A DNA stretch of 46,202 nt from Thiotrichaceae bacterium UBA4486 (GCA_002389045.1 DGNS01000014.1:1-46202), one strand, 5' to 3'; shown: positions 17,588-25,390, numbered from the stretch's first letter. Numbers and translations are program-made. Notes: generated from the letters alone by a model not told the origin.

Positions 17588-17603
17588 AGAAGATGCGGAG
17601 ATT

Positions 17604-18722
17604 ATGACCTACATTCACGAGAAACCGGATTGGCCGGATTTTACCTGGGACAGGGACAAGCTGTCTTCAAAGCTTTCCGTCCTGCGCTATCGGCAAGGTG
17701 AATTGCTCGGCCGAATGAAAGTCCTGGGATTTGAGCTCAGGACGGAAGCCAGCCTCCATACGTTGACCGAAGATGTAGTTAAGTCATCCGCAATCGAGGG
17801 TGAGAAGCTGAATCCGGACGAAGTCCGGTCATCCCTCGCTCGCCACCTGGGTATAGAGACAGGCGGCCTGATTCCGGCCGGGCGTGATGTTGAAGCCATC
17901 GTAGAAATGATGCTGGATGCGACGCAGAATCATCATAAAGCACTGACGAGTGAACGTCTGTATGCCTGGCATGCCGCCTTGTTTCCGACCGGCCGGAGTG
18001 GCATGCGTATGATTACAGTTGGTGCATGGCGCACGGAAGCTTCCGGCTTTATGCAGGTCGTTTCCGGCCCTGTTGGCCGGGAGATAGTTCATTTCCAGGC
18101 CCCTCATGCAGAGCGGCTCGAAAAGGAGATGCTGCGTTTTCTTGAGTGGTTTAATGCAGAGGATGCGACAATCGATCCGGTTCTTAAGGCCGGCATTGCG
18201 CATTTCCGGTTTGTAACCATCCATCCCTTTGAAGATGGTAACGGAAGAATCGCCCGTGCCATTGCCGATATGTCGCTTGCGCGGTCAGACGGCAGCAAGG
18301 AGCGTTACTACAGCATGTCCGCGCAAATAGAGGCCGAACGCAAGGATTATTACGCATGCCTTGAGCAACAACAGAAGAATGATCTTGATATCACTTCCTG
18401 GCTTGACTGGTTTCTTGATTGTCTTGGCCGGGCAATTGAAAGCGCTGAAGGCACGCTCTCATCTGTTCTTTACAAAGCCCGGGTTTGGGAGAAGGCCAAT
18501 CAGCAAACTGTTAATGAACGGCAGAAGTTGGTTATTAACCGTATGCTTGGCGGGTTTAAAGGTTATATGAACACATCCAAATATGCCAAAATTGCAAAAT
18601 GTTCGAATGATACAGCCCTGCGTGATATCCGTGACCTGCTTGAACGCGGCATAATTATTCAAAACCCCGGCGGCGGTCGCAGTACAAGTTACCGTTTGGT
18701 AACTGATGAGGAATTGCAATAA
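17604..18722 (+). CDS. Fic-domain AMP-transferase with N-terminal inhibitory motif and C-terminal winged helix
   Basis: The 372-aa protein carries the complete Fic motif HPFEDGNGRIAR near residue 205. The family transfers AMP from ATP to protein hydroxyl groups. Upstream, SSAIEGE near residue 58 matches the [S/T]xxxE[G/N] inhibitory helix, placed N-terminally (class II), whose glutamate blocks productive ATP binding. The last 75 residues (VINRMLGGFKGYMNTSKYAK, then DTALRDIRDLLERGII) look like a winged-helix DNA-binding domain. This architecture is known from SoFic-type proteins. GGAG lies three bases before the ATG, a tight spacing. The gene is alone, with no FicA-like antitoxin visible. The target protein is unknown. 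Confidence 0.92.
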   Translation: MTYIHEKPDWPDFTWDRDKLSSKLSVLRYRQGELLGRMKVLGFELRTEASLHTLTEDVVKSSAIEGEKLNPDEVRSSLARHLGIETGGLIPAGRDVEAIVEMMLDATQNHHKALTSERLYAWHAALFPTGRSGMRMITVGAWRTEASGFMQVVSGPVGREIVHFQAPHAERLEKEMLRFLEWFNAEDATIDPVLKAGIAHFRFVTIHPFEDGNGRIARAIADMSLARSDGSKERYYSMSAQIEAERKDYYACLEQQQKNDLDITSWLDWFLDCLGRAIESAEGTLSSVLYKARVWEKANQQTVNERQKLVINRMLGGFKGYMNTSKYAKIAKCSNDTALRDIRDLLERGIIIQNPGGGRSTSYRLVTDEELQ

Positions 18723-18812
18723 TAGAAATAGCTGAGTAATTAAAAATACGGAAATCTGTGTAAATCCCTGATACGGCCGGGCCAAACAAGAAGGATTTAG
18801 ATTGCAATTACC

Positions 18813-18859
18813 GCTTGAAATATCCCATAAGATCGTTATCTTATTCACCAGAGGCGATA
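18813..18859 (+). repeat. RAYT leader sequence, second copy
   Basis: This segment reads GCTTGAAATATCCCATAAG and continues to TTCACCAGAGGCGATA. It ends a few bases before the AAGGAG ribosome-binding site of the transposase remnant. It is similar to 17349-17391 in the same orientation, so it appears to be element-derived. Confidence 0.6.
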
Positions 18860-18874
18860 TTTAAGGAGCAAATA

Positions 18875-19140
18875 ATGCCACGGAAACCCGGGATGTCACT
18901 TCCACCTGTTTCCTGCCACGTGGTCCGGTGTGAACATAACCGTTCGTCCTGTTTATATTCCTCCGGAAAAATATCGTTACTAACCGCTCTTTACCCCTAT
19001 ATCGGGATGAACCCGGTACGGCCCGCGATGCTGATACATCCGGGCGATTATCCCTGCTTCAGTTTCCATTATCATGCCCATGGTAAAACCAACACACCGC
19101 TGAACCCTTATTATTCATATGAGGCCATGGACAGGGAAGA
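18875..19140 (+). pseudogene. REP-associated tyrosine transposase (RAYT, Y1_Tnp) with internal deletion
   Basis: The first 30 codons (MPRKPGMSLPPVSCHVVRC, then EHNRSSCLY) match the start of RAYT transposases (typically MPRKPR.xLPGxPxHVxQRGNNRxxCF). After about ten unrelated codons the frame resumes with YIGMNPVRPAMLIHPGDYP and YHAHGKTNTPLNPYYSYEA, which corresponds to the family's YIELNPVRAxMVxxPxxYxWSSY...A.G block. The intervening 80-100 residues, with the HxH metal site and catalytic tyrosine, are missing, so the product cannot be an active transposase. A good AAGGAG site precedes the ATG. The frame then runs directly into a truncated hlyD in another frame. The family assignment is from memory of its conserved blocks. 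Confidence 0.75.
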
Positions 19141-19662
19141 ACAATCGAAAACCGTATTACCACCCTGGAGCAGGAACGGATCAAGGCTGATAAGAAAGTC
19201 ACCCTGCAAAATCTGTTGTCTCCGGTCACCGGTAAGGTCCATCAACTGGCCATTCACACCATCGGCGACATCGTCACCCCGGCGCAGGAACTGATGCGCA
19301 CCGTACCGGAACAAGACGCCATCGAAGTGGAAGCCTGGTTGCAAAACAAGGATGTAGGCTTCGTGCACGAAGGCCAGCCCGCCGAAATCAAGGTCGAGAG
19401 CTTTCCCTTCACCAAATACGGCGCCATTGATGGAGAAATCAAAAACCATTCCAACGATGCTACCGCCGACGAAAACCTTGGGTTGGTTTATGTCACGCGG
19501 ATAAAGATGACGAAGACCACCATGCTTGTTAATGACAAAACCGTAAACCTGAATCCCGGTATGGCCGTGATAGTGGAGATGAATATGTGTAAATGCAAAC
19601 TGATTGAATTCTTGTTAAGCCCGTTACTGAGATATAAAGATGAGAGTGTGAGGGAGCGTTGA
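19138..19662 (+). pseudogene. hlyD fragment: C-terminal part of a type I secretion membrane-fusion protein
   Basis: About 175 codons match the C-terminal third of HlyD-family adaptors, which bridge the inner-membrane ABC transporter and TolC. Visible are the end of the coiled coil (ENRITTLEQERIKADKK), the lipoyl/barrel part (SPVTGKVHQLAIHTIGDIVT), EVEAWLQNKDVGFVHEGQPA, FPFTKYGAIDGEI, and the typical end EFLLSPLLRY. The N-terminal two thirds, with the membrane anchor, are absent; the 5' edge abuts the transposase remnant in a different frame. It is therefore a truncated relic. No ABC transporter gene remains nearby. Its GC content resembles the host, unlike the AT-rich gene that follows. Confidence 0.88.
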
Positions 19663-19735
19663 TGATCAATTTATATTTTGATCATACAAGCATCATTCTA
19701 TCAAAACGCACAAATACATATTGATTGGAGCTATT

Positions 19736-20113
19736 GTGAAACATTTAGTATTAATTTTTTCATTGTTTTTTTTAAATGTTTGTAATGCAGATACTATGCT
19801 TGATGATGTTTTGTCATTTAGGAAAACAAATACCGACAGCAATGTCGATATTACAACCGTTGTTGCAAATCATATTTCCATAGGTGATAAAGTAGACGAC
19901 TCGCTTAGAGTTCTTAGTGAAAATTCTTTTACATATAGAATAAATGAAACGCTAATGGAAATGAAACCCCAGTATGATGTTATTTATTCAGCAGGACACG
20001 ACACAAGAAAATGGTATAACTTTGGTTTTGGAGACGTTATCGAGATTTATTTATTTGTTAAGAGCAACGTGGTTGAGAAAATCTATGCAAAAATCGTTTA
20101 TAGGTCACTTTAG
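19736..20113 (+). CDS. Small AT-rich exported protein of unknown function
   Basis: I chose GTG 19736 because TTGGAG ends five bases upstream and the product then starts with a clean signal peptide (MKHLVLIFSLFFLNVCNA, cut probably before DTMLDD). LNVC resembles a lipobox, but Val before Cys is unusual. The 125-aa product is not one I recognise. ISIGDKVDDSLRVLSENSF followed by a terminal IEIYLFVKSNVVEKIYAKIV strand pattern resembles small SmpA/BLIP-like periplasmic proteins; this is a weak fold guess. Codon use is far more AT-rich than the neighbouring core genes and equals the first third of the RTX gene, which begins 11 bases after its stop. The two probably form an operon and arrived together. 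Confidence 0.75.
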   Translation: MKHLVLIFSLFFLNVCNADTMLDDVLSFRKTNTDSNVDITTVVANHISIGDKVDDSLRVLSENSFTYRINETLMEMKPQYDVIYSAGHDTRKWYNFGFGDVIEIYLFVKSNVVEKIYAKIVYRSL

Positions 20114-20124
20114 GGAGAAATAAT

Positions 20125-23100
20125 ATGGAGACAATCGAAGTCTTTTATACATTATTAGGAGATATAAACGGGACTGCTTTCTATCATAAGTATATTGTTT
20201 ATACTGATTCTGATGGAAATAAATTTGCCACTCGTGGTGGAACAAGTGTAAGAGCTAATGATTTTTCAGATACTTTGATAAAAACATCAAGTGAAACAAT
20301 AGATAGTAGTGGCTCAGAACCCTTGGGGGAAATCGTAACCGAACATGGTGTGTACGATGAAACTTTTGCGGATTTTGATAGAGAAAATGATGATCCTGGT
20401 GAAGTAATAGTTCAAGCGCAAGATTTATCAAATGAATGGAATGTTATAAAGCAAACAATGGATGATATTGAATCTGATGATAGACTTTACAGAGTTCTCA
20501 ATGATAATTCTAATACGATAGTAGATGAGGCGTTAGAAAACGCCGGTCTTTCGGCGCCATCGCAAGATAATGTAGATGGATATTTCGCGCCAGGTTCTAG
20601 GGATGGCGATAGCGTGTTATCAACGCCGCTAGTGCAAGATGCAATTAAGCCTATAAAGGATTTAATGGATTGGATTGATGATCAAGCTGAAAATGTAGAA
20701 GATCTTGGAGAATCTGCGGTTTATTTATATGATGAAATAAGAGATTGGATTGGTGATCAATATCAATCTATTTCAGATGCTGTTGAAGAAGCTCATGAAG
20801 TTGCCGTAAATAATACGACGGATTTCATTGAAGATTTTGTAAATAAATATGAAGAAGTAAAGCAGTCTTCAATTAATGATGTAAGAAACTTCTTAAATGA
20901 GACTCTTGATGAATTAGAGGATTTATCAAATGAAGCAAAAAGCATTATGGATGTGGCAGCAGAAAATATAGGCGACTTCCTCGACGACATCCTCGGCCTG
21001 TTCACCCAGGCGGAAGCCATAGGCGCCGCATCATCACCACTGGTGCTTGATCTGGACGGTGACGGCCTTGAACTCTCCCCGCTTGATGGATCCGGCATTC
21101 ATTTCGATCACGATGTAAATCAGTATGCCGAACTCACCGGCTGGGTATCGCCGGATGATGGGTTCCTTGTCTATGACCGTAACGCCAACGGTACCATTGA
21201 TGACGGTACAGAAGTATTTGGCGATAACACGCCCATCAATGGTGGCACCGAAACCGCGGCTGACGGGTTTGCCGCATTGGCGGAGTTCGATACGAATGCA
21301 AATGGTGTTATTGATGCTTCTGATACACAGTACTCTGATCTCAGGGTTTGGCGGGATCTGAACCAGGATGGCCTGTCCACTACGGATGAGTTAAAGACAC
21401 TCTCGGATCATAATATCGTCAGCATTGATCTCAACGCACAATCTTCCTCCCAAACTATCAACGGCCACTCGGTACCACTGGTCTCCACGTTCACCCGGAG
21501 TGACGGCTCAAGCGGCGATATCGGCGATGTCTTTTTTGAAGTGGATAAACGCAACACCCGTTACATTGGCGATTATGAACTGAAATTCGAGGCTTTATTG
21601 CTGCCCAAGGCGCGAGGTTATGGCAATGTAGCAGACTTACATATCGCCATGTCCCAAAACGAGACGCTGAAGAATCTTGTGCAAGAGTTTTCCGATAATG
21701 CATTAAATTCTTTGGAAAGCATCAATCAACAAGTTGATAGAATAATCATTGAATGGACAGGATCTGCGAATGTAGACCAGGACAGTCGGGGCGGATATCT
21801 TGATGCAAGGAAACTGGAAAGCCTGGAAGCATTCATGGGCGAAGCGTATTACTCGACAGCCTACAATACAAGTGATGTCATAGGCCAGGCTATTTCTGTA
21901 ATGGAGGATGCTTGGGAAACGCTTCGTTCCTCGATTTTGACTCGGCTATTTATTCAGACCCATGGTGATTTCTACTTATCAACTGCCACATATAACTACT
22001 CGGATGACAGTGTGCAGATCAGCGGACAACTACCAGATATTGTTCAAAACATCTTTGATAACCAGCCATCGAATTTTGAAAATGCAATTGCTTATTGGGC
22101 GAACCATCGTCAGGCGTTAAATAGCTTAAAAGAAGAATTAAACATATCATTTTCTGATATCACCGCTGAAATTAATGATGCATTGACTGGCACTCAATTG
22201 GAAGCTTGGTCATCAAAAATTAACGATAGCGAATATATTGGTGGAACAAATGATGGTGATGCTATAACGGGCTCTGGCAATAATAATTTGATTTTAGGCG
22301 GTACCGGCAACGACGTACTGGACGGTGGCACCGGCAATGACACGCTGTACGGGGGCGACGGGGATGACAGTCTGATCCTGAAAGAGGGTTATCTTTATGG
22401 TGGCGCCGGCAACGACACATTGGTCATGGACGGCTATGCGTCGGCGTATTTTACCGGTGGGACCGGCAGCGACACGCTCGAAGGAGGCTACTACGAGGAC
22501 CGGTATTACTTCAACCTGGGTGACGGCCAGGACACCATCGATGAGCAGTATGGGAACAATGCGTATGTGGACAAGATCATCCTGGGCGCGGGGATTGCGA
22601 CGACGGATGTGGCCCTGACGCGGAGCGGGAACCACCTGCTGATCAACGTGGGGGCGTCGGGGGACCAGCTCAAGGTGAAGAACTGGTATCTGGACCCACG
22701 GCACCGGGTGGAGGAACTGCACTTCGACGACGGCACGGTGTGGGATGTTGGGACGTTGAACAGTCTGGGCCTGGAAGTGCACGGGACCGGGGCCGGCGAG
22801 ACGCTGGCGGGGTTGAACGGCCACAAGGACGTCATCTATGGTCACGGTGGGGATGACACGATCACTGGTTTGAGCGGTAACGACACCTTGTACGGAGACG
22901 CCGGCAACGACGTACTGGACGGTGGCACCGGAATCGACACGCTGTACGGGGGCGACGGGGATGACAGTCTGATCCTGAAAGAGGGTTATCTTTATGGTGG
23001 CGCCGGCAACGACACATTGGTCATGGACGGCTATGCGTCGGCGTATTTTACCGGTGGGACCGGCAGCGACACGCTCGAAGGAGGCTACTACGAGGACCGG

Positions 23101-23886
23101 TATTACTTCAACCTGGGCGACGGCCAGGACACCATCGATGAGCAGTATGGGAACAATGCGTATGTGGACAAGATCATCCTGGGCGCGGGGATTGCGACGA
23201 CGGACGTTGCGGTGAGTCGGGACGGGAACCACCTGCTGATTAATGTGGGGGCATCGGGGGACCAGCTCAAGGTGAAGAACTGGTATCTGGACCCACGGCA
23301 CCGGGTGGAGGAGTTGCACTTCGACGACGGCACGGTGTGGGATGTTGGGACGCTGGAATCCAGGGTGGCAACCAGTAGTGATGATACTTTGACCGGAACA
23401 AGCGGCAATGATTACTTGGCCGGACTTACAGGAAACGACACAATCAATGCTGGTGATGGCAATGATATTCTGGACGGTGGCCCTGGAAACGACATTCTCA
23501 GGGGAGGCGCGGGTGATGACACCTTCTGGTTCACGTTGGGAGACAAGCAGGACCAAATCGAAGACACGTCCGGAAACGATACCTTGAACCTGGAGAACAT
23601 CAACCATGACGATCTCTGGTTCTGGCGGAAGGACAATGATCTCCGCCTGGGTGCCATCGACACGCAGGATTGGCTCACCATCCAGGACTGGTATGCGCCG
23701 GGGGCGGACAACATTGAAACCATGACTACTCCAAGCGACAGCTACGTCCTCACCGAAAATATGCTGCAACAACTGGTCGAGGCCATGGCGGTGTTCGATG
23801 TGCAGTCCGCCGGCGACCTCAACGTGCCGCAGCAGGATCAGGATGATGTGCAATCAGTGATCGCCGCAGCATGGAGTACGAGTTAA
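20125..23886 (+). CDS. Large RTX protein, type I secretion substrate, with a distinct N-terminal domain
   Basis: The protein has 1253 aa. Residues 1-285 are AT-rich in the DNA, acidic and helical towards the end, without a signal peptide; I do not recognise the domain. Residues 300-430 (SPLVLDLDGDGLELSPLDG, FDTNANGVIDASD, WRDLNQDGLS) hold EF-hand-like calcium loops common in RTX proteins. Residues 715-1160 contain RTX nonapeptides (GGTGNDVLDGGTGNDTLYGG and others) and three HCBP-related modules (for example LLINVGASGDQLKVKNWYL). The end (LLEAM-like LVEAMAVFD ... VIAAAWSTS) fits an uncleaved type I secretion signal. Extracellular, calcium-dependent folding is expected. No transporter genes survive here except an hlyD fragment, so export would need a system elsewhere. 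Start: ATG with AGGGAG upstream. Confidence 0.92.
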   Translation: METIEVFYTLLGDINGTAFYHKYIVYTDSDGNKFATRGGTSVRANDFSDTLIKTSSETIDSSGSEPLGEIVTEHGVYDETFADFDRENDDPGEVIVQAQDLSNEWNVIKQTMDDIESDDRLYRVLNDNSNTIVDEALENAGLSAPSQDNVDGYFAPGSRDGDSVLSTPLVQDAIKPIKDLMDWIDDQAENVEDLGESAVYLYDEIRDWIGDQYQSISDAVEEAHEVAVNNTTDFIEDFVNKYEEVKQSSINDVRNFLNETLDELEDLSNEAKSIMDVAAENIGDFLDDILGLFTQAEAIGAASSPLVLDLDGDGLELSPLDGSGIHFDHDVNQYAELTGWVSPDDGFLVYDRNANGTIDDGTEVFGDNTPINGGTETAADGFAALAEFDTNANGVIDASDTQYSDLRVWRDLNQDGLSTTDELKTLSDHNIVSIDLNAQSSSQTINGHSVPLVSTFTRSDGSSGDIGDVFFEVDKRNTRYIGDYELKFEALLLPKARGYGNVADLHIAMSQNETLKNLVQEFSDNALNSLESINQQVDRIIIEWTGSANVDQDSRGGYLDARKLESLEAFMGEAYYSTAYNTSDVIGQAISVMEDAWETLRSSILTRLFIQTHGDFYLSTATYNYSDDSVQISGQLPDIVQNIFDNQPSNFENAIAYWANHRQALNSLKEELNISFSDITAEINDALTGTQLEAWSSKINDSEYIGGTNDGDAITGSGNNNLILGGTGNDVLDGGTGNDTLYGGDGDDSLILKEGYLYGGAGNDTLVMDGYASAYFTGGTGSDTLEGGYYEDRYYFNLGDGQDTIDEQYGNNAYVDKIILGAGIATTDVALTRSGNHLLINVGASGDQLKVKNWYLDPRHRVEELHFDDGTVWDVGTLNSLGLEVHGTGAGETLAGLNGHKDVIYGHGGDDTITGLSGNDTLYGDAGNDVLDGGTGIDTLYGGDGDDSLILKEGYLYGGAGNDTLVMDGYASAYFTGGTGSDTLEGGYYEDRYYFNLGDGQDTIDEQYGNNAYVDKIILGAGIATTDVAVSRDGNHLLINVGASGDQLKVKNWYLDPRHRVEELHFDDGTVWDVGTLESRVATSSDDTLTGTSGNDYLAGLTGNDTINAGDGNDILDGGPGNDILRGGAGDDTFWFTLGDKQDQIEDTSGNDTLNLENINHDDLWFWRKDNDLRLGAIDTQDWLTIQDWYAPGADNIETMTTPSDSYVLTENMLQQLVEAMAVFDVQSAGDLNVPQQDQDDVQSVIAAAWSTS
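22304..22755 (+). repeat. Internal duplication of the RTX gene, copy 1
   Basis: These 452 bases recur at 22901-23352, exactly 597 bases (199 codons) later and in frame. I count about 17 differences (roughly 96% identity), most clustered near 22610-22640. Each copy encodes several nonapeptide repeats and one HCBP-related module. Confidence 0.93.
22901..23352 (+). repeat. Internal duplication of the RTX gene, copy 2
   Basis: In-frame direct repeat of 22304-22755. The long identical stretches (for example across the LILKEGYLYGGAGNDTLV segment) indicate recent duplication or gene conversion. The unit could expand or contract by recombination without breaking the frame. Confidence 0.93.
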
Positions 23887-23890
23887 GCGT

Positions 23891-24006
23891 TGTTCGAAGT
23901 CCTGTTTTACTCCGACAATGCCGATGCCGGCGATCTGGAACAGGGAATCAGGAACGAGGCCATGATCGTGGCCAGGAAACATAAACAGGTAAAACACGGC
24001 GCATGA
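23891..24006 (+). pseudogene. Detached 3' end of the methyltransferase gene (original C-terminus)
   Basis: Directly after the RTX stop an open frame without a start encodes LFEVLFYSDNADAGDLEQ and continues to NEAMIVARKHKQVKHGA before TGA at 24004-24006. It parallels the C-terminus of the methyltransferase at 16631-17224 nearly residue for residue through MIV.RK. Bases 23896-23980 are copy 2 of the island-bounding direct repeat. I read it as the original gene end displaced by the inserted island. It has no ribosome-binding site and should not be translated on its own. Confidence 0.9.
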
Positions 24007-24046
24007 CAGACGGCCGCAGACGCATGCACTGTGCTCATGGCCCGCA

Positions 24047-25390
24047 TCAGCGTCCCAGCCTGTCCAGCAAACGGTAGAACTCACCTACCAGTGGCAGAAA
24101 CCAGGGATATCCCGTGTACAGCGGCCGTCCCGGAAACACAGCCTCACTGAACACCGTCTCCGCATCGGCATGGCCCAGAATCCCGGCTGCCAGCCGGCTG
24201 CCCAGATAGGTCGACATCGCCACGCCCTGACCGCAGTAACCCATACTGAAGTGGATCCCCGCATGATTTCCAAGATGCGGCAAGGCATCGAAAGTGAAGG
24301 CAACATTGCCGGACCACGTGTGGCTCAGTCGCACGTCACGCAATGCCGGGAAAATGCCGGACAGCTGGCGATGCAGACGTTTTGCACTTTCCTGCTCGTC
24401 GATCGTGCGAAAGCTGGTGCGGCCACCGAACAGTATGCGCTGCCCGTCAGGAGACATCCGGAAGTAGAACAACACTTTTTTCGTGTCCTGAATCATCCGT
24501 TTCCCGGGTATCAACGTGCGTGCAAGCTCGCCGGGCAGGGGCTCGGTGGCAATCATGTAACTGCCGATGGGAATGATTCGCCGCCTGCAGTAGTCGAAGG
24601 GCGGTCCCGTGTAGCCGTTGGTCGCGACGATTACCTCGTCGGTCAATACATCACCGCGCGGACTCGCAAGCCGCCACTTCAGCCCACTGCGTTCGACAGC
24701 GGTCACCGGAGTATCGCCATGCACCTCCACACCCGATGCCAGACAGCGTTCGAGGAGGCCCCGGTGCATACGTCCCGGGTGCAGCCCGCCGGCCAGATGC
24801 AGTATGCGTCCACCATGGTAGAAATCCGTGCCCAGTTCCGTCTGTTGCTGATCAGGGCGAACCATCGTGGTCTCGATGCCGTGCTCCTGCAGGCGTTCGC
24901 CCTCACGCTCCAGTTGCGCATAGTGCGAGGCTTTGTAGGCAGCGAAATACATGCCGGTTCTGCGGTAATCGCAGGCGATATCCTCATCTTCAATCAGTCG
25001 CTCAAGGAACAAGACAGAGGCCTGGGCCTCGGCGAAGATACGCCGGGTCCGATCTGTTCCGACCCGCCCGGCCAGTCTGTCAAAGTCATGCTTCAGCACC
25101 CCGCTGACCATACCACCGTTGCGCGTGCTCGCACCGAAGCCGGGCTGGCGTGCCTCCAGCACGGCAACGCTGCAGCCGCCGCGGGCGAGCCGTAATGCCG
25201 CCGACAGGCCGGTGTACCCGGAACCGATGATGACCACGTCACATCGTTGTGTTAATGGCTGGACGGGAAGCGGCTCACCGGCTTCCCACCAGTACGGCAG
25301 GGATCGGGGGATCGCTCGCGGGTGAGGATTATCCTTCACTGCTGTATCAACACTTTGCGGACCAGACAGCTCGCCCTGCACTACCACCAC
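24047..25390 (-). CDS. FAD-dependent amine oxidoreductase (DAO family, PuuB-like)
   Basis: The 447-aa flavoprotein has the dinucleotide-binding motif VVIIGSGYTGLSAALRLARG near residue 51 and EARQPGFGASTRNGG near residue 78, as in gamma-glutamylputrescine oxidase and related glycine-oxidase-like enzymes. The C-terminal half shows HTWSGNVAFTFDALPHLG and GYCGQGVAMSTYLG, the usual FAD-closing segment. It should oxidise an amine or N-substituted amino acid to an aldehyde with H2O2 release; the substrate is unknown. A GTG at 25390 is used here, with later starts possible because about 40 residues precede the FAD fold. Neighbouring genes encode a cupin regulator and an aldehyde dehydrogenase, which would oxidise the product: a Puu-like pair, but without the ligase and hydrolase genes. 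Confidence 0.85.
   Translation of the reverse strand: MVVVQGELSGPQSVDTAVKDNPHPRAIPRSLPYWWEAGEPLPVQPLTQRCDVVIIGSGYTGLSAALRLARGGCSVAVLEARQPGFGASTRNGGMVSGVLKHDFDRLAGRVGTDRTRRIFAEAQASVLFLERLIEDEDIACDYRRTGMYFAAYKASHYAQLEREGERLQEHGIETTMVRPDQQQTELGTDFYHGGRILHLAGGLHPGRMHRGLLERCLASGVEVHGDTPVTAVERSGLKWRLASPRGDVLTDEVIVATNGYTGPPFDYCRRRIIPIGSYMIATEPLPGELARTLIPGKRMIQDTKKVLFYFRMSPDGQRILFGGRTSFRTIDEQESAKRLHRQLSGIFPALRDVRLSHTWSGNVAFTFDALPHLGNHAGIHFSMGYCGQGVAMSTYLGSRLAAGILGHADAETVFSEAVFPGRPLYTGYPWFLPLVGEFYRLLDRLGR

Larger units (their letters stand above)
17225..17603. other. Non-coding stretch between methyltransferase and Fic genes
   Basis: No gene is visible in these 379 bases. In order they hold the rest of the heptamer array (to 17298), a short sequence (17349-17391) resembling the leader of the transposase remnant at 18813, about 110 bases with nothing recognised, and a cluster of palindromic operators directly before the Fic gene (17509-17587). 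Confidence 0.8.

Noticed and set aside
17604..18722. Fic as the toxin of a FicTA toxin-antitoxin pair
   Set aside because: The inhibitory motif is within the same chain (class II) and no small antitoxin gene precedes it.
22294..23853. 519-codon open frame on the minus strand opposite the RTX repeats
   Set aside because: It is the mirror of the repetitive GC-rich RTX coding region, has no ribosome-binding site or recognisable protein, and is duplicated exactly as the sense gene is.
16631..24006. Prophage or integrative element with tRNA attachment site
   Set aside because: There is no integrase, phage structural gene or tRNA at either boundary; the repeat is a protein-gene 3' end.
24170..25195. 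341-codon plus-strand frame inside the FAD oxidoreductase gene
   Set aside because: The opposite strand encodes a complete DAO-family enzyme; this frame resembles no protein and lacks a start context.
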